This document shows, in pieces, positions 35,141-42,217 of a DNA stretch of 64,000 bases; positions within the stretch are counted from its first letter, which is position 1; each line of letters starts with the position of its first letter. The notes beneath the pieces are model-generated. The model saw only the letters and a list, made by a program, of their open reading frames with translations, ran no database searches and was not told the origin of the DNA. The position numbers were made by a program, and so were the translations under genes. Location of the stretch: NCBI RefSeq assembly GCF_025685425.1, contig NZ_JAGTAS010000050.1, positions 124,001 to 188,000 on the forward strand, in the 5' to 3' direction. This DNA comes from Terriglobus albidus. Lineage in GTDB: Bacteria > Acidobacteriota > Terriglobia > Terriglobales > Acidobacteriaceae.

Positions 35141-35174
35141 CAGCATTTGCCGCCACGTACAATCAAACCCGGGC

Positions 35175-36119
35175 ATGACCACAGTTCGTTCCTATTCGAA
35201 GATCAATCTCGGCCTGCATATCGGCCCGCCCCGTCCGGATGGCTACCACCACCTGGCGACCATCTACCAGACCATCGAGCTCCATGATCTGGTGACAGTC
35301 ACGGCAAATGTCGCCGGCGAGACCCACATCACTCTCCGCTGCCAGCATCCTGGCGTTCCCTGCGACGAACGCAACACGGCGTATAAGGCAGTGGCCATGG
35401 CGCTGGATGCTCTGGAGATCAAAGCCGTGGTGGAGATCACGATCAACAAGCGCCTGCCGGTGCAGGGAGGGATCGGAGCCGGATCGGCAAATGCCGCCGC
35501 CGCGATCCTGGCTCTGGAAGCCGAGCTTGGCCGTCAGCTCCCCGCCAATGACCGTCTGGCTTTGGCAGGCAAGGTCGGTTCCGATGTCCCGATGTTCTTT
35601 GTCGGCGGGACGATGCTTGGTATCGAACGCGGCGAAGAAACCTTTCCCCTGCCGGATCTGCCTTCCTTTCATATAGTTACGGCATTCCCCGGGGTGGGCG
35701 TTTCGACGCCGCAGGCCTTCCGCGACTGGGATGCACGATTGACCCAAAGTGCTGAAAACGATAGACTAGGGGAGTTTCGTCGGCGTGTTGCCATGGCATT
35801 CGCCGGCCAACCTGGTGTCTCCGGCAAGGCTGGAGACCTGGCCGAGGAACCTCTTCTCGCGCTTGTCCGCACCGGGCTTGAGAACGACTTTGAAACGGTC
35901 GTCTTTCCCCAGCAGCCATCGCTGCGTGCGCTCAAATCTGCGTTAGAAGAAGGTTCTTTGTACGCGGCCCTGTCCGGCTCCGGTTCTTCTCTGTTTGGTT
36001 TGTACCGTACAGAAGAGGCTGCGCAAGCTGCACAGCAGAGAGTTCGTTCGCTTGGATGTGAGGCGCGACAAACACGCACCTTGCCTCGGAGCGAGTACTG
36101 GGCCACGATATTTGTATAG
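35175..36119 (+). CDS. ispE: 4-diphosphocytidyl-2-C-methyl-D-erythritol kinase
   Basis: IspE phosphorylates CDP-methylerythritol at the 2-hydroxyl, the fourth step of the MEP pathway to isoprenoids. It is a GHMP kinase: SYSKINLGLHI (Lys9), the ATP loop PVQGGIGAGSANAAAAI (residues 95-111) and VGSDVPMFF with catalytic Asp137. At 314 residues it is slightly longer than the E. coli enzyme (283). The GHMP loop reads GGIGAGSAN where GGLGGGSSN is usual, a conservative change. It is followed after 11 bases by a tRNA-Gln gene and then prs, an arrangement common in bacteria (ispE-prs). Confidence 0.95.
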   Translation: MTTVRSYSKINLGLHIGPPRPDGYHHLATIYQTIELHDLVTVTANVAGETHITLRCQHPGVPCDERNTAYKAVAMALDALEIKAVVEITINKRLPVQGGIGAGSANAAAAILALEAELGRQLPANDRLALAGKVGSDVPMFFVGGTMLGIERGEETFPLPDLPSFHIVTAFPGVGVSTPQAFRDWDARLTQSAENDRLGEFRRRVAMAFAGQPGVSGKAGDLAEEPLLALVRTGLENDFETVVFPQQPSLRALKSALEEGSLYAALSGSGSSLFGLYRTEEAAQAAQQRVRSLGCEARQTRTLPRSEYWATIFV

Positions 36120-36130
36120 GCCGCAGTAGA

Positions 36131-36204
36131 TGGGCGATCGACTAATGGTAGGTCAAGTGCCTTTGGAGCACTTTGTCTAGGTTCGAATCCTAGTCGCCCA
36201 GCCA
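36131..36204 (+). tRNA. tRNA-Gln (anticodon UUG), CCA encoded
   Basis: A full cloverleaf can be drawn: acceptor TGGGCGA/TCGCCCA, D-arm GACT-AATGGTA-GGTC, anticodon stem AGTGC/GCACT around loop CTTTGGA (anticodon TTG), T-arm CTAGG-TTCGAAT-CCTAG, discriminator G and an encoded CCA. It is 74 nt long. It lies 11 nt downstream of the ispE stop and is probably co-transcribed with ispE and prs, needing processing out of the mRNA. Confidence 0.97.
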
Positions 36205-36328
36205 ATCTATGCCGTATGCCAACGGGCATGCGGGAAGCGCAGTGTGCCGAACATGGCTCGCTGTATGACCAGATCGGACGGACGCAGCACCTCAAAGGGC
36301 AAACCTGCCCGGAAGGAAGCCACGAAGC

Positions 36329-37366
36329 ATGACCGACGCCACCCTCTCGCAGAGCGAACTGAACAGCATGCCATCCCCCGCGGTAAAACCCGCGGAGCGT
36401 AAGCGGGCCTCCCGCATCGCCGACGACAAGCGGTTCAAGATTTTCTGTGGCTCCGCCAACAAACCGTTGTGTGAAGAGGTATGCAAGTTCCTGGGAGTCG
36501 CCATGGGGGAGACGCGTTTGCAGCGTTTCTCGGATGGCGAGATTCACTTCCAGCTTCTTGAGAATGTGCGCGGCGCCGATGTCTTCCTGGTTCAGCCCAC
36601 CAGTTTTCCTGTCGATCAGCACCTGGTCGAACTGCTCATTATGATCGATGCTCTGAAGCGCGCGTCTGCCGGCCGGATCACCGTGGTGATTCCGTACTAC
36701 GGTTATGCCCGGCAGGACCGCAAAGATCGTCCGCGTGTGGCCATCAGCTCCAAGCTGGTTGCCGATCTGCTGCAGACTGCTGGAGCGAATCGTGCTCTGC
36801 TGGTCGATCTGCATGCGGCGCAGATTCAGGGCTTCTTCAATATTCCGGTCGATCACCTGTTCGCTTCGCCGGTGCTGGTCTCGCACTTCCGCGAGATGAA
36901 CCTGCCGAACCTGACAGTGGTTTCGCCCGATGCGGGCGGCGTGGAGCGCGCCCGTTTCTTCGCGCAGAAGATCAACGCTCCGCTGGCTATCGTCGACAAG
37001 CGTCGTACCGATATCAATGTCACCGAAGTGATGAATGTGATCGGCGATGTGAAGGGCCGTACCTGCCTGGTGCTCGACGACATTATCGACACCGCCGGAA
37101 CGCTGGTGAAGACGGCCGAAGCTCTGCTGGAGCAGGGAGCTGCCGAGGTCTATGCCTGCGCTTCGCACGCTGTGCTCTCCGGCCCGGCTTCCGAACGTAT
37201 CGCGGCCAGCCGCCTGAAGCAGGTGGTGGTCACCAATACTATCCCGCTGAATGAGGCTGCTCAAAAGCTGGGAGATAAGATCAAGGTTCTTTCGATCGCC
37301 GGTCTGCTGGGACGCGCCATCGAGAGTATTCACATGGAGACCAGCGTCAGTTCGCTGTTCTCTTAG
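36329..37366 (+). CDS. prs: Ribose-phosphate pyrophosphokinase (PRPP synthetase)
   Basis: Makes PRPP from ribose-5-phosphate and ATP for nucleotide, His and Trp synthesis. Class I motifs are RFSDGEIHFQLLENVRGADV, PYYGYARQDRK, VDLHAAQIQGFF and the PRPP-binding loop VLDDIIDTAGTLVKT. The 345 residues exceed the usual 315 because of an N-terminal extension of about 33 residues before FKIFCGSANKPL. An internal in-frame ATG at codon 14 (36368) would shorten it. The start at 36329 has AAGGAAG about nine bases upstream, so the long form is favoured. It lies after tRNA-Gln and before rplY. Confidence 0.95.
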   Translation: MTDATLSQSELNSMPSPAVKPAERKRASRIADDKRFKIFCGSANKPLCEEVCKFLGVAMGETRLQRFSDGEIHFQLLENVRGADVFLVQPTSFPVDQHLVELLIMIDALKRASAGRITVVIPYYGYARQDRKDRPRVAISSKLVADLLQTAGANRALLVDLHAAQIQGFFNIPVDHLFASPVLVSHFREMNLPNLTVVSPDAGGVERARFFAQKINAPLAIVDKRRTDINVTEVMNVIGDVKGRTCLVLDDIIDTAGTLVKTAEALLEQGAAEVYACASHAVLSGPASERIAASRLKQVVVTNTIPLNEAAQKLGDKIKVLSIAGLLGRAIESIHMETSVSSLFS

Positions 37367-37468
37367 CAGTTTGTAGTTGCAGTTCAACTTAACCGCGGCG
37401 ATGAGCCGCAAAGGGAGCGGTCAGCGCGCTGAAAGTAGCAAGCCGAACGTGCCCGAAAGGAAAACATC

Positions 37469-38122
37469 ATGTCAGAAGCAGTTCTCGCCTCCCTTCGCGA
37501 AGGGAAGTTCAACAAGAATGCGGCTCGCCGCGTACGCGCTGCCGGTCAGATTCCGGCTGTGGTGTACGGCGCCGGACAGGAGTCGCAGGCGATCGTCCTC
37601 GATCCCAAGGTGATCACCCGCATTCTGCACTCGGAGTCGGGTCATAACACGATCTTCGACCTTTCCGTTGGTTCGGCTGCTCCTATCAAGGCCATGATCG
37701 TCGACTGGCAGTACGAGCCCATCAAGGGCAAGCTGCTGCACATCGACCTGAAGCGTATCGCGATGGATAAGGCCATGCGCGTCAGCGTCCCGGTCATGTT
37801 GATCGGTACGGCGACCGGCGTGAAGAACCAGGGCGGCATTCTGGATCAGGTACTGCGCGAGGTCGAAATCGAGTGCTTGCCGGGCGATATCCCGTCGCAC
37901 ATCGATGTCGACGTCACCAACCTCGGTCTGCATCAGGCGATCCACGTCTCTGACCTTCCGCACGGCGGCAAGTTCAAGTTCATCGAGGACGAGGGTGCGG
38001 TTGTGGCTCACGTCACCATCGTGAAGGAAGAGGCTCCGGTCGAGGCAGTTGCCGCTGCCGAACCGGAAGTGGCTAAGAAGGGCAAGGAAGCTGCTCCCGC
38101 AGCCGACGCTGCCAAGAAGTAA
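37469..38122 (+). CDS. rplY: 50S ribosomal protein L25 / Ctc
   Basis: Long CTC-type L25, which binds 5S rRNA in the large subunit. Its N-terminal 5S-binding domain (VLASLREGKFNKNAARRVRA, IPAVVYGAGQ) is followed by the TL5/CTC C-terminal beta domain (LLHIDLKRIAMDKAMRVSVP, VNLG-like DVTNLGLHQAIHVSDL). An Ala/Glu/Lys-rich tail ends in AADAAKK. The length is 217 residues. AAAGGAAAAC lies just before the start. The order prs-rplY-pth is conserved in many bacteria and supports co-transcription. Confidence 0.95.
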   Translation: MSEAVLASLREGKFNKNAARRVRAAGQIPAVVYGAGQESQAIVLDPKVITRILHSESGHNTIFDLSVGSAAPIKAMIVDWQYEPIKGKLLHIDLKRIAMDKAMRVSVPVMLIGTATGVKNQGGILDQVLREVEIECLPGDIPSHIDVDVTNLGLHQAIHVSDLPHGGKFKFIEDEGAVVAHVTIVKEEAPVEAVAAAEPEVAKKGKEAAPAADAAKK

Positions 38123-38190
38123 CTGCCTGACGTCGGCTGCCGGAGCGTATCGCCCGGCAGCCGGCGTGGGTTCTGTAAGGGATTTGGGAC

Positions 38191-38781
38191 GTGAAGCTGA
38201 TTGTCGGACTTGGAAATCCAGGAATCGAGTATCAGTTCACGCCGCATAATGCGGGGTTTCTGGCCATTGACCGCATCGCGGAAGACGCGGGAGCGGTGGT
38301 GGCCAACCGGAGGGGAAAGGCGCTCACCGGCAAGGCGATTCTGGCAGGGCAGGAAGTTCTGCTGGCGAAGCCTGAGACCTTTATGAACCTGAGCGGGTTT
38401 TCCGTGGCTGCTCTGGTTCAGGAGCTCGGTATCGATCCGTCGAAGGACGTGATTGTGCTGTATGACGAGCTGGCGCTTCCGCTGGGCACCATCCGCATTC
38501 GCGAACGGGGCAGCGCCAACGGACACAACGGTGTGAAGTCCATCACTGGCGTGCTCGGGACAGAAGATTGGATCCGTATCCGGATCGGGGTAGGCAAACC
38601 GCCTGCCGCCGACGGCCGCGAGATCAGGGCCGGTGGTTCGAATTACCTGCTCGCGCCCATGAAAAAGGCCGAGCTCACCGTGCTGGATGAAGTACTCGAT
38701 CGTGTGAAATTGGCGGTCGAGGCGGTACTGACGGAAGGTGTCGGCCCCGCGATGAGCAAGTTCAATGCAGTACCCAAGTAA
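38191..38781 (+). CDS. pth: Peptidyl-tRNA hydrolase
   Basis: Releases tRNA from prematurely dropped peptidyl-tRNA. The N-terminus KLIVGLGNPGIEYQFTPHNA contains the catalytic His (HNAGF). LAKPETFMNLSG, YDELALPLGTIRIRERGSAN and HNGVKSI are the other Pth signatures. At 196 residues the length is normal. The start is GTG at 38191, the only initiation codon that leaves the conserved N-terminus complete; GTAAGGG about 14 bases upstream is a weak ribosome-binding site. It lies 68 bases after rplY and upstream of the rpsF operon. Confidence 0.95.
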   Translation: MKLIVGLGNPGIEYQFTPHNAGFLAIDRIAEDAGAVVANRRGKALTGKAILAGQEVLLAKPETFMNLSGFSVAALVQELGIDPSKDVIVLYDELALPLGTIRIRERGSANGHNGVKSITGVLGTEDWIRIRIGVGKPPAADGREIRAGGSNYLLAPMKKAELTVLDEVLDRVKLAVEAVLTEGVGPAMSKFNAVPK

Positions 38782-38833
38782 GACAGACAGCGGCAACGCG
38801 GTCTGGCAGTAAACGAAAGTACCTAACTTCCAT

Positions 38834-38868
38834 ACCGCCTGAAACGGCGGTGCCCGGCAAAACCGGGC
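38834..38868 (+). promoter_or_regulatory. Candidate rpsF leader hairpins (S6:S18 type)
   Basis: Two adjacent hairpins, ACCGCC-TGAAAC-GGCGGT and GCCCGG-CAAAA-CCGGGC, end 15 nt before the rpsF start. Bacterial rpsF leaders often carry a structure bound by the S6:S18 complex for autoregulation, with a conserved CCG element. The location and the CCG-rich stems fit, but the detailed motif was not verified. Confidence 0.4.
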
Positions 38869-38883
38869 AGAAAGAAGAACTGA

Positions 38884-39300
38884 ATGAATCGCACTTATGA
38901 AGTCATGTTTATCGTCCGTCCTGACGTACAGGAAGAGGACCTGGACAAGCTGATCGAAGGCTTCTCCGGCACCGTCACCAGCAACGGTGGCGAGGTGAAG
39001 TCGGTAGAGAAGATGGGCCGCCGCCGTTTGGCCTACGTTGTCCGCAAGTTCCAGGACGGCCAGTACATTCTGATGAATGTCGCCGCCGACGGAAAGCTGA
39101 TTGCCGAGCTGGAGCGCCGTCTCCGCGTTACGGAGCAGGTCATCAAGTTCATCACCGTCCGCACGGACGAGGAAGACAAGCGCCTCGCCAAGATCAAGGC
39201 GATCCGCGACACCAAGGTTAAGCGCTCGGCGCAGAGCCCTGAGGCTCCGGCCCCGGCTGCTGCCGTCACCGCTGCAGAGCCTGAGGCAGCTACCGCCTAA
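38884..39300 (+). CDS. rpsF: 30S ribosomal protein S6
   Basis: S6 binds 16S rRNA together with S18. The N-terminal NRTYEVMFIVRPDVQEEDLD and the segment GRRRLAYVVRKFQDGQYILM are typical, as is the C-terminal VIKFITVRTDEEDKRLAK. A 30-residue Ala/Pro/Glu-rich tail follows (ends AEPEAATA), making 138 residues. It is the first gene of rpsF-rpsR-rplI, and two hairpins precede the start. Confidence 0.96.
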   Translation: MNRTYEVMFIVRPDVQEEDLDKLIEGFSGTVTSNGGEVKSVEKMGRRRLAYVVRKFQDGQYILMNVAADGKLIAELERRLRVTEQVIKFITVRTDEEDKRLAKIKAIRDTKVKRSAQSPEAPAPAAAVTAAEPEAATA

Positions 39301-39426
39301 GCCAGATTTTTTGCGTACGAACGACGAAGAATGCGGTTCTGATCGCTTCCCGGCATAGCCGGTCCGGAGGCCTCCTCGCAGGCCTGGGGCGACAAGCCGC
39401 CACAACCATCGAAAGGATAATCAGCA

Positions 39427-39780
39427 ATGGCTGACGAGATTACGACAACACAAGCAGCAGCTTCCTCAGAACGCCCCTCCGAGCGTCCCTCCGGCCCTCG
39501 TGGCCCACGTCCTGGCGGCCCTGGCGCCGGTCCTGGCGGACCGGGTGGCCCTGGCGGCCGCAAGTTCTTCCGCCGCAAGAAGGTCTGCAAGTTCTGCACC
39601 GAGAAGATTGACGCCATCAGCTACCGCGATGTGCGTCTGCTGCAGGGCTTTGTCGCCGAGCGCGGAAAGATTGTTCCCCGCCGCCTGACGGGCGTGTGCA
39701 CCACTCACCAGCGCAAGCTCAGCGCGGCTATCAAGCAGGCCCGTAACATCGCCCTGCTGCCGTTCGCGGCTCGCTACTAA
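39427..39780 (+). CDS. rpsR: 30S ribosomal protein S18 with Gly/Pro-rich N-terminal extension
   Basis: The S18 core [39 protein letters not shown] and [20 protein letters not shown] is intact and of the cysteine-containing (putative zinc) type: CKFC plus the CTTH pair. About 46 residues precede it, ending in a low-complexity run of Gly, Pro and Arg ([20 protein letters not shown]). Ordinary S18 is about 75 residues; this one has 117. GAAAGGATAATC before the ATG supports the long start. The 126-base gap after rpsF contains an AGGCCTCC/GGCCT hairpin region but no terminator. Confidence 0.95.
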   Translation: MADEITTTQAAASSERPSERPSGPRGPRPGGPGAGPGGPGGPGGRKFFRRKKVCKFCTEKIDAISYRDVRLLQGFVAERGKIVPRRLTGVCTTHQRKLSAAIKQARNIALLPFAARY

Positions 39781-39804
39781 GCAAAGAGATCAGGAGAGAT
39801 TCAC

Positions 39805-40311
39805 ATGGAAGTCATTCTGAAGGAAGATATCCTCAAGCTCGGCCACCGTGGCGACGTCGTGAAGGTTGCCGACGGCTATGGCCGCAACTACCTGCTGCCG
39901 CAGAAACTCGCTATCGAGGCGACCGCGGCCAACAAGGCCGTCATCGAGCAGATGAAGGGCTCCGCTCTGCGCAAGTCTGCGCGTGAGAAGGGCGATGCCG
40001 AGACACAGGCCACCAGCCTCAACAATGCGGAGCTCGTCTTCGAGCGCAAGGTTGGCGAGGGCGACCACCTCTTTGGTTCGGTTACCTCCTCTGACATTGC
40101 ACACGCTCTCGAAGCGCAGGGCTTCACCGTTGATCGCCGCAAGATCGCTCTGGACGAGCCGCTGAAGACCATCGGTGAGTTCCACGTGCCGATCAAGCTG
40201 CACCGTGAGGTTTCGGCCCACGTCAAGGTCGTCATCAAGAGCGACAAGCCGGAAGATGTTATCTCCAGCGCCGCTCCCGCGGAAGAGCCGGAGACGGTTG
40301 AGGCTGAGTAA
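39805..40311 (+). CDS. rplI: 50S ribosomal protein L9
   Basis: L9 has an N-terminal rRNA-binding domain (MEVILKEDILKLGHRGDVVK, DGYGRNYLLPQKLA), a connecting helix (AANKAVIEQMKGSALRKSAR) and a C-terminal domain (EGDHLFGSVTSSDIAHALEA, FHVPIKLHREV). The 168 residues exceed E. coli L9 (149) by a C-terminal acidic tail. It follows rpsR by 24 bases with AGGAGAG before the start. A strong terminator closes the operon. Confidence 0.96.
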   Translation: MEVILKEDILKLGHRGDVVKVADGYGRNYLLPQKLAIEATAANKAVIEQMKGSALRKSAREKGDAETQATSLNNAELVFERKVGEGDHLFGSVTSSDIAHALEAQGFTVDRRKIALDEPLKTIGEFHVPIKLHREVSAHVKVVIKSDKPEDVISSAAPAEEPETVEAE

Positions 40312-40335
40312 GCCTTTCCGCACAGGTAAGACACG

Positions 40336-40366
40336 AAGGCCGCCCGGCAGGGCGGCCTTTCTGTTT
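40336..40366 (+). terminator. Rho-independent terminator of the rpsF operon
   Basis: AAGGCCGCCC-GGCA-GGGCGGCCTT followed by TCTGTTT; a 10-bp GC-rich stem, 24 nt after the rplI stop. Confidence 0.88.
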
Positions 40367-40523
40367 GCGTTGGTGAAAATAGAGCATTTTCCCTGTAGGT
40401 GTGTAGGCTTCCCAATGAAAACGCCGCTGCGCGCCCCTTCCGGGATACCCAGCGACAGAGAAAATGCTTTAATCCGAACACTTCTTCTGCCTTCACGGTC
40501 TATGAATGTAGAAAGGACAACGA

Positions 40524-41081
40524 ATGGGTTCGCCCGCCCTGCAACTCGGAATGCGTCGCGAACTTATGGAAGACTTGGTCCTGGTGCGCAAGAACGAGTG
40601 GGATGCAGTCTTCGCCGGGCTTGTCCAGGAACATGCGCGATTGCTGTATCGCGTCGCCTATGCGGTGGTGAGAAATCAGCAGGATGCGGAAGACGCGGTG
40701 CAGGATGTCTTTCTTAAGGCCTATCGAACTCGCCCCAATCCGCAGGATGCACGTGCGTATCTGGCTCGGGCTGCGTATCGATCGGCGCTCGACCGTCTGC
40801 CGCGCAAAGATACGCGGGCTTTTGCCGAGCATGAGGATTTCCCCGCAGGAACGGTATCTCAGGAGGAGCTCGCCGCCGGATGGAGTGAACAGCGACGGCT
40901 TCATCGCCTGATCGATGGCTTGCCGGAAGAGCTGCGGCAGCCTCTATTGCTGACGGCGATTGAGGGGCTGACTTCACGCGAGGTCGCCGGGATGCTCGGC
41001 ATTCCCGAAGGCACCGTGAGAACGCGCGCGCAGCGGGCCAGGGAAGAGCTTCGGAAGCGATTGGAAAGGAGAAGGGCGTGA
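40524..41081 (+). CDS. ECF-type RNA polymerase sigma factor
   Basis: A 185-residue sigma-70 family factor with regions 2 and 4 only. Region 2 is LVQEHARLLYRVAYAVVRNQ, DAEDAVQDVFLKAYR (residues about 34-68). Region 4 is LPEELRQPLLLTAIEGLTSR and the helix-turn-helix REVAGMLGIPEGTVRTRAQR (about 133-172). AAAGGA six bases before ATG 40524 supports this start over the internal ATGs at codons 10 and 15. The stop overlaps the next start (GTGATGG), which couples it to the membrane protein that probably acts as its anti-sigma factor. Confidence 0.92.
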   Translation: MGSPALQLGMRRELMEDLVLVRKNEWDAVFAGLVQEHARLLYRVAYAVVRNQQDAEDAVQDVFLKAYRTRPNPQDARAYLARAAYRSALDRLPRKDTRAFAEHEDFPAGTVSQEELAAGWSEQRRLHRLIDGLPEELRQPLLLTAIEGLTSREVAGMLGIPEGTVRTRAQRAREELRKRLERRRA

Positions 41082-41602
41082 TGGAAGATCTGGACGATCT
41101 GCTTCACTGTGAAGCGAACATCGAGCCTCTTCACGGATTCGAAGAACGCATCCTGCATCGTGTTGCCTCGCAGCGGAACCGCCGGACTATGTGGGTGTGG
41201 CTAGTTGGAGCAACCGCGGCCTGTGCCGCGGGTGTTGTGACCTGGACGATGCGATCGCCGAAGCCGCTGGAGCAAAAGCCGGCGATTGCAATTGTGCAAT
41301 CGCCAATAGCAGGCACTCCTGTGCCTTTGCCGATGAAGCCGTTGCCGTCGCCATCCGCGCTTTCCCGCCATGTCAGGAAAGACCGTCCCGAGCCAGGCCC
41401 AGTTATCGCCAGCGCCACTGATGAGAAGCTTCCCAAGCTCGATGTCTTTCCCTCGCCTGTAGAAGGCGCGGAACGTCGTGCTGCCGTCGCTTTGTCAGAT
41501 CCGCGTGTAGCCCAAGCCGCAGCCGATCTCAAGCAACGGCAGGAAGAGCCGATCGAGATTGCTGAAATTCACATTGCACCACTATCTGAGGAGACCCGAT
41601 GA
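41081..41602 (+). CDS. Putative anti-sigma factor, single-pass membrane protein
   Basis: Unrecognised by family, but placed where ECF anti-sigma factors lie. A cytoplasmic N-terminus of about 38 residues (MEDLDDLLHCEANIEPLHGF) is followed by one transmembrane helix (MWVWLVGATAACAAGVVTWTM, about 40-60). The rest is a Pro/Lys-rich periplasmic region with no recognised motif. The N-terminal part is too short for a full zinc anti-sigma domain (no HxxxCxxC), so the anti-sigma role is inferred from context only. Its ATG overlaps the sigma stop by one base (TGATG); GTG 41078 is an alternative. Its own stop overlaps the next gene's start (ATGA). Confidence 0.6.
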   Translation: MEDLDDLLHCEANIEPLHGFEERILHRVASQRNRRTMWVWLVGATAACAAGVVTWTMRSPKPLEQKPAIAIVQSPIAGTPVPLPMKPLPSPSALSRHVRKDRPEPGPVIASATDEKLPKLDVFPSPVEGAERRAAVALSDPRVAQAAADLKQRQEEPIEIAEIHIAPLSEETR

Positions 41603-42165
41603 TTCGCCGACTGAAACGATGCACCTTGTTTCTTGCTGCAGTTCTTACCCTATGCTGTGCCGCGTCTGCTCAGGAGGCAGCGGCCAAGGACACAGCTCCA
41701 GCCGGGCCAGCGACGCGCCATCTCTTGAAGTTTGTCGTGAAGGAGCTCGAGGGTGGAAAGGTGATCAACAGCCGTGAGTACTCGACGTATCTGGCTGGCG
41801 GTCCGAAGGAGACCGCGGGAACTTCATCGATCCGCACCGGCAGTAAGGTGCCGATTCCCTTCAGTTATGAGACGGCGAAGCCAGCCACAACGCAGATCAC
41901 GTACATCGACGTCGGCGTGAATATCGATATCCGGGGAGACCGCGTGGAAGATGGAAAACTTTACTGTTTCATCAAGGCTGAATTCACAAGCATCGATTCC
42001 AGCGCGAACGCTGAAAACAGCGTTTTCCCCAGAGTAGTCCGGCAGAATTCCTGGAGCTCTCCAATCTTTGCTCCCCTTGGCAAGCCCATCACACTCTTCT
42101 CGTCTGACGATGTCGCTTCCAAGCGCACGATGCAACTGGAGCTGACCGCGACCGAGGTCAAATAG
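41599..42165 (+). CDS. Secreted hypothetical protein of the sigma operon
   Basis: A 188-residue protein with a clear signal peptide (RRLKRCTLFLAAVLTLCCAASAQ) and a beta-rich mature part (LLKFVVKELEGGKVINSREY, ITYIDVGVNIDIRGDRVEDG, MQLELTATEVK). No family was recognised. The VGVNIDIRG...L pattern recalls the beta-strands of secretin-domain proteins, but there is no further support. The start overlaps the stop of the membrane protein gene by four bases (ATGA), so the three genes form one translationally coupled operon. It may be the envelope component the sigma/anti-sigma pair monitors, or a target. Confidence 0.7.
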   Translation: MIRRLKRCTLFLAAVLTLCCAASAQEAAAKDTAPAGPATRHLLKFVVKELEGGKVINSREYSTYLAGGPKETAGTSSIRTGSKVPIPFSYETAKPATTQITYIDVGVNIDIRGDRVEDGKLYCFIKAEFTSIDSSANAENSVFPRVVRQNSWSSPIFAPLGKPITLFSSDDVASKRTMQLELTATEVK

Positions 42166-42170
42166 AACAA

Positions 42171-42200
42171 AAAATGGCGGCTGCGAAAGCAGCCGCCGTC
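42171..42200. terminator. Bidirectional terminator between sigma operon and receptor
   Basis: GGCGGCTGC-GAAA-GCAGCCGCC (42176-42197). Read on the minus strand it is followed by ATTTTTTG, so it is a good terminator for the receptor gene at 42218; on the plus strand it may act more weakly. Confidence 0.8.
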
Positions 42201-42217
42201 AGGAGACCACCTCTGTT

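Noticed and set aside
36205-36328. Possible second tRNA or riboswitch between tRNA-Gln and prs
   Set aside because: No cloverleaf or known riboswitch pattern was found; only short inverted repeats of no clear type.
35669-37411. Long open frame on the minus strand opposite ispE, tRNA-Gln and prs
   Set aside because: It spans a tRNA and two conserved genes on the other strand, has no recognisable motif and arises from codon bias of the real genes.
38008-39405. 465-codon open frame antisense to rplY, pth and rpsF
   Set aside because: Opposite three conserved housekeeping genes, with no family match recognised.
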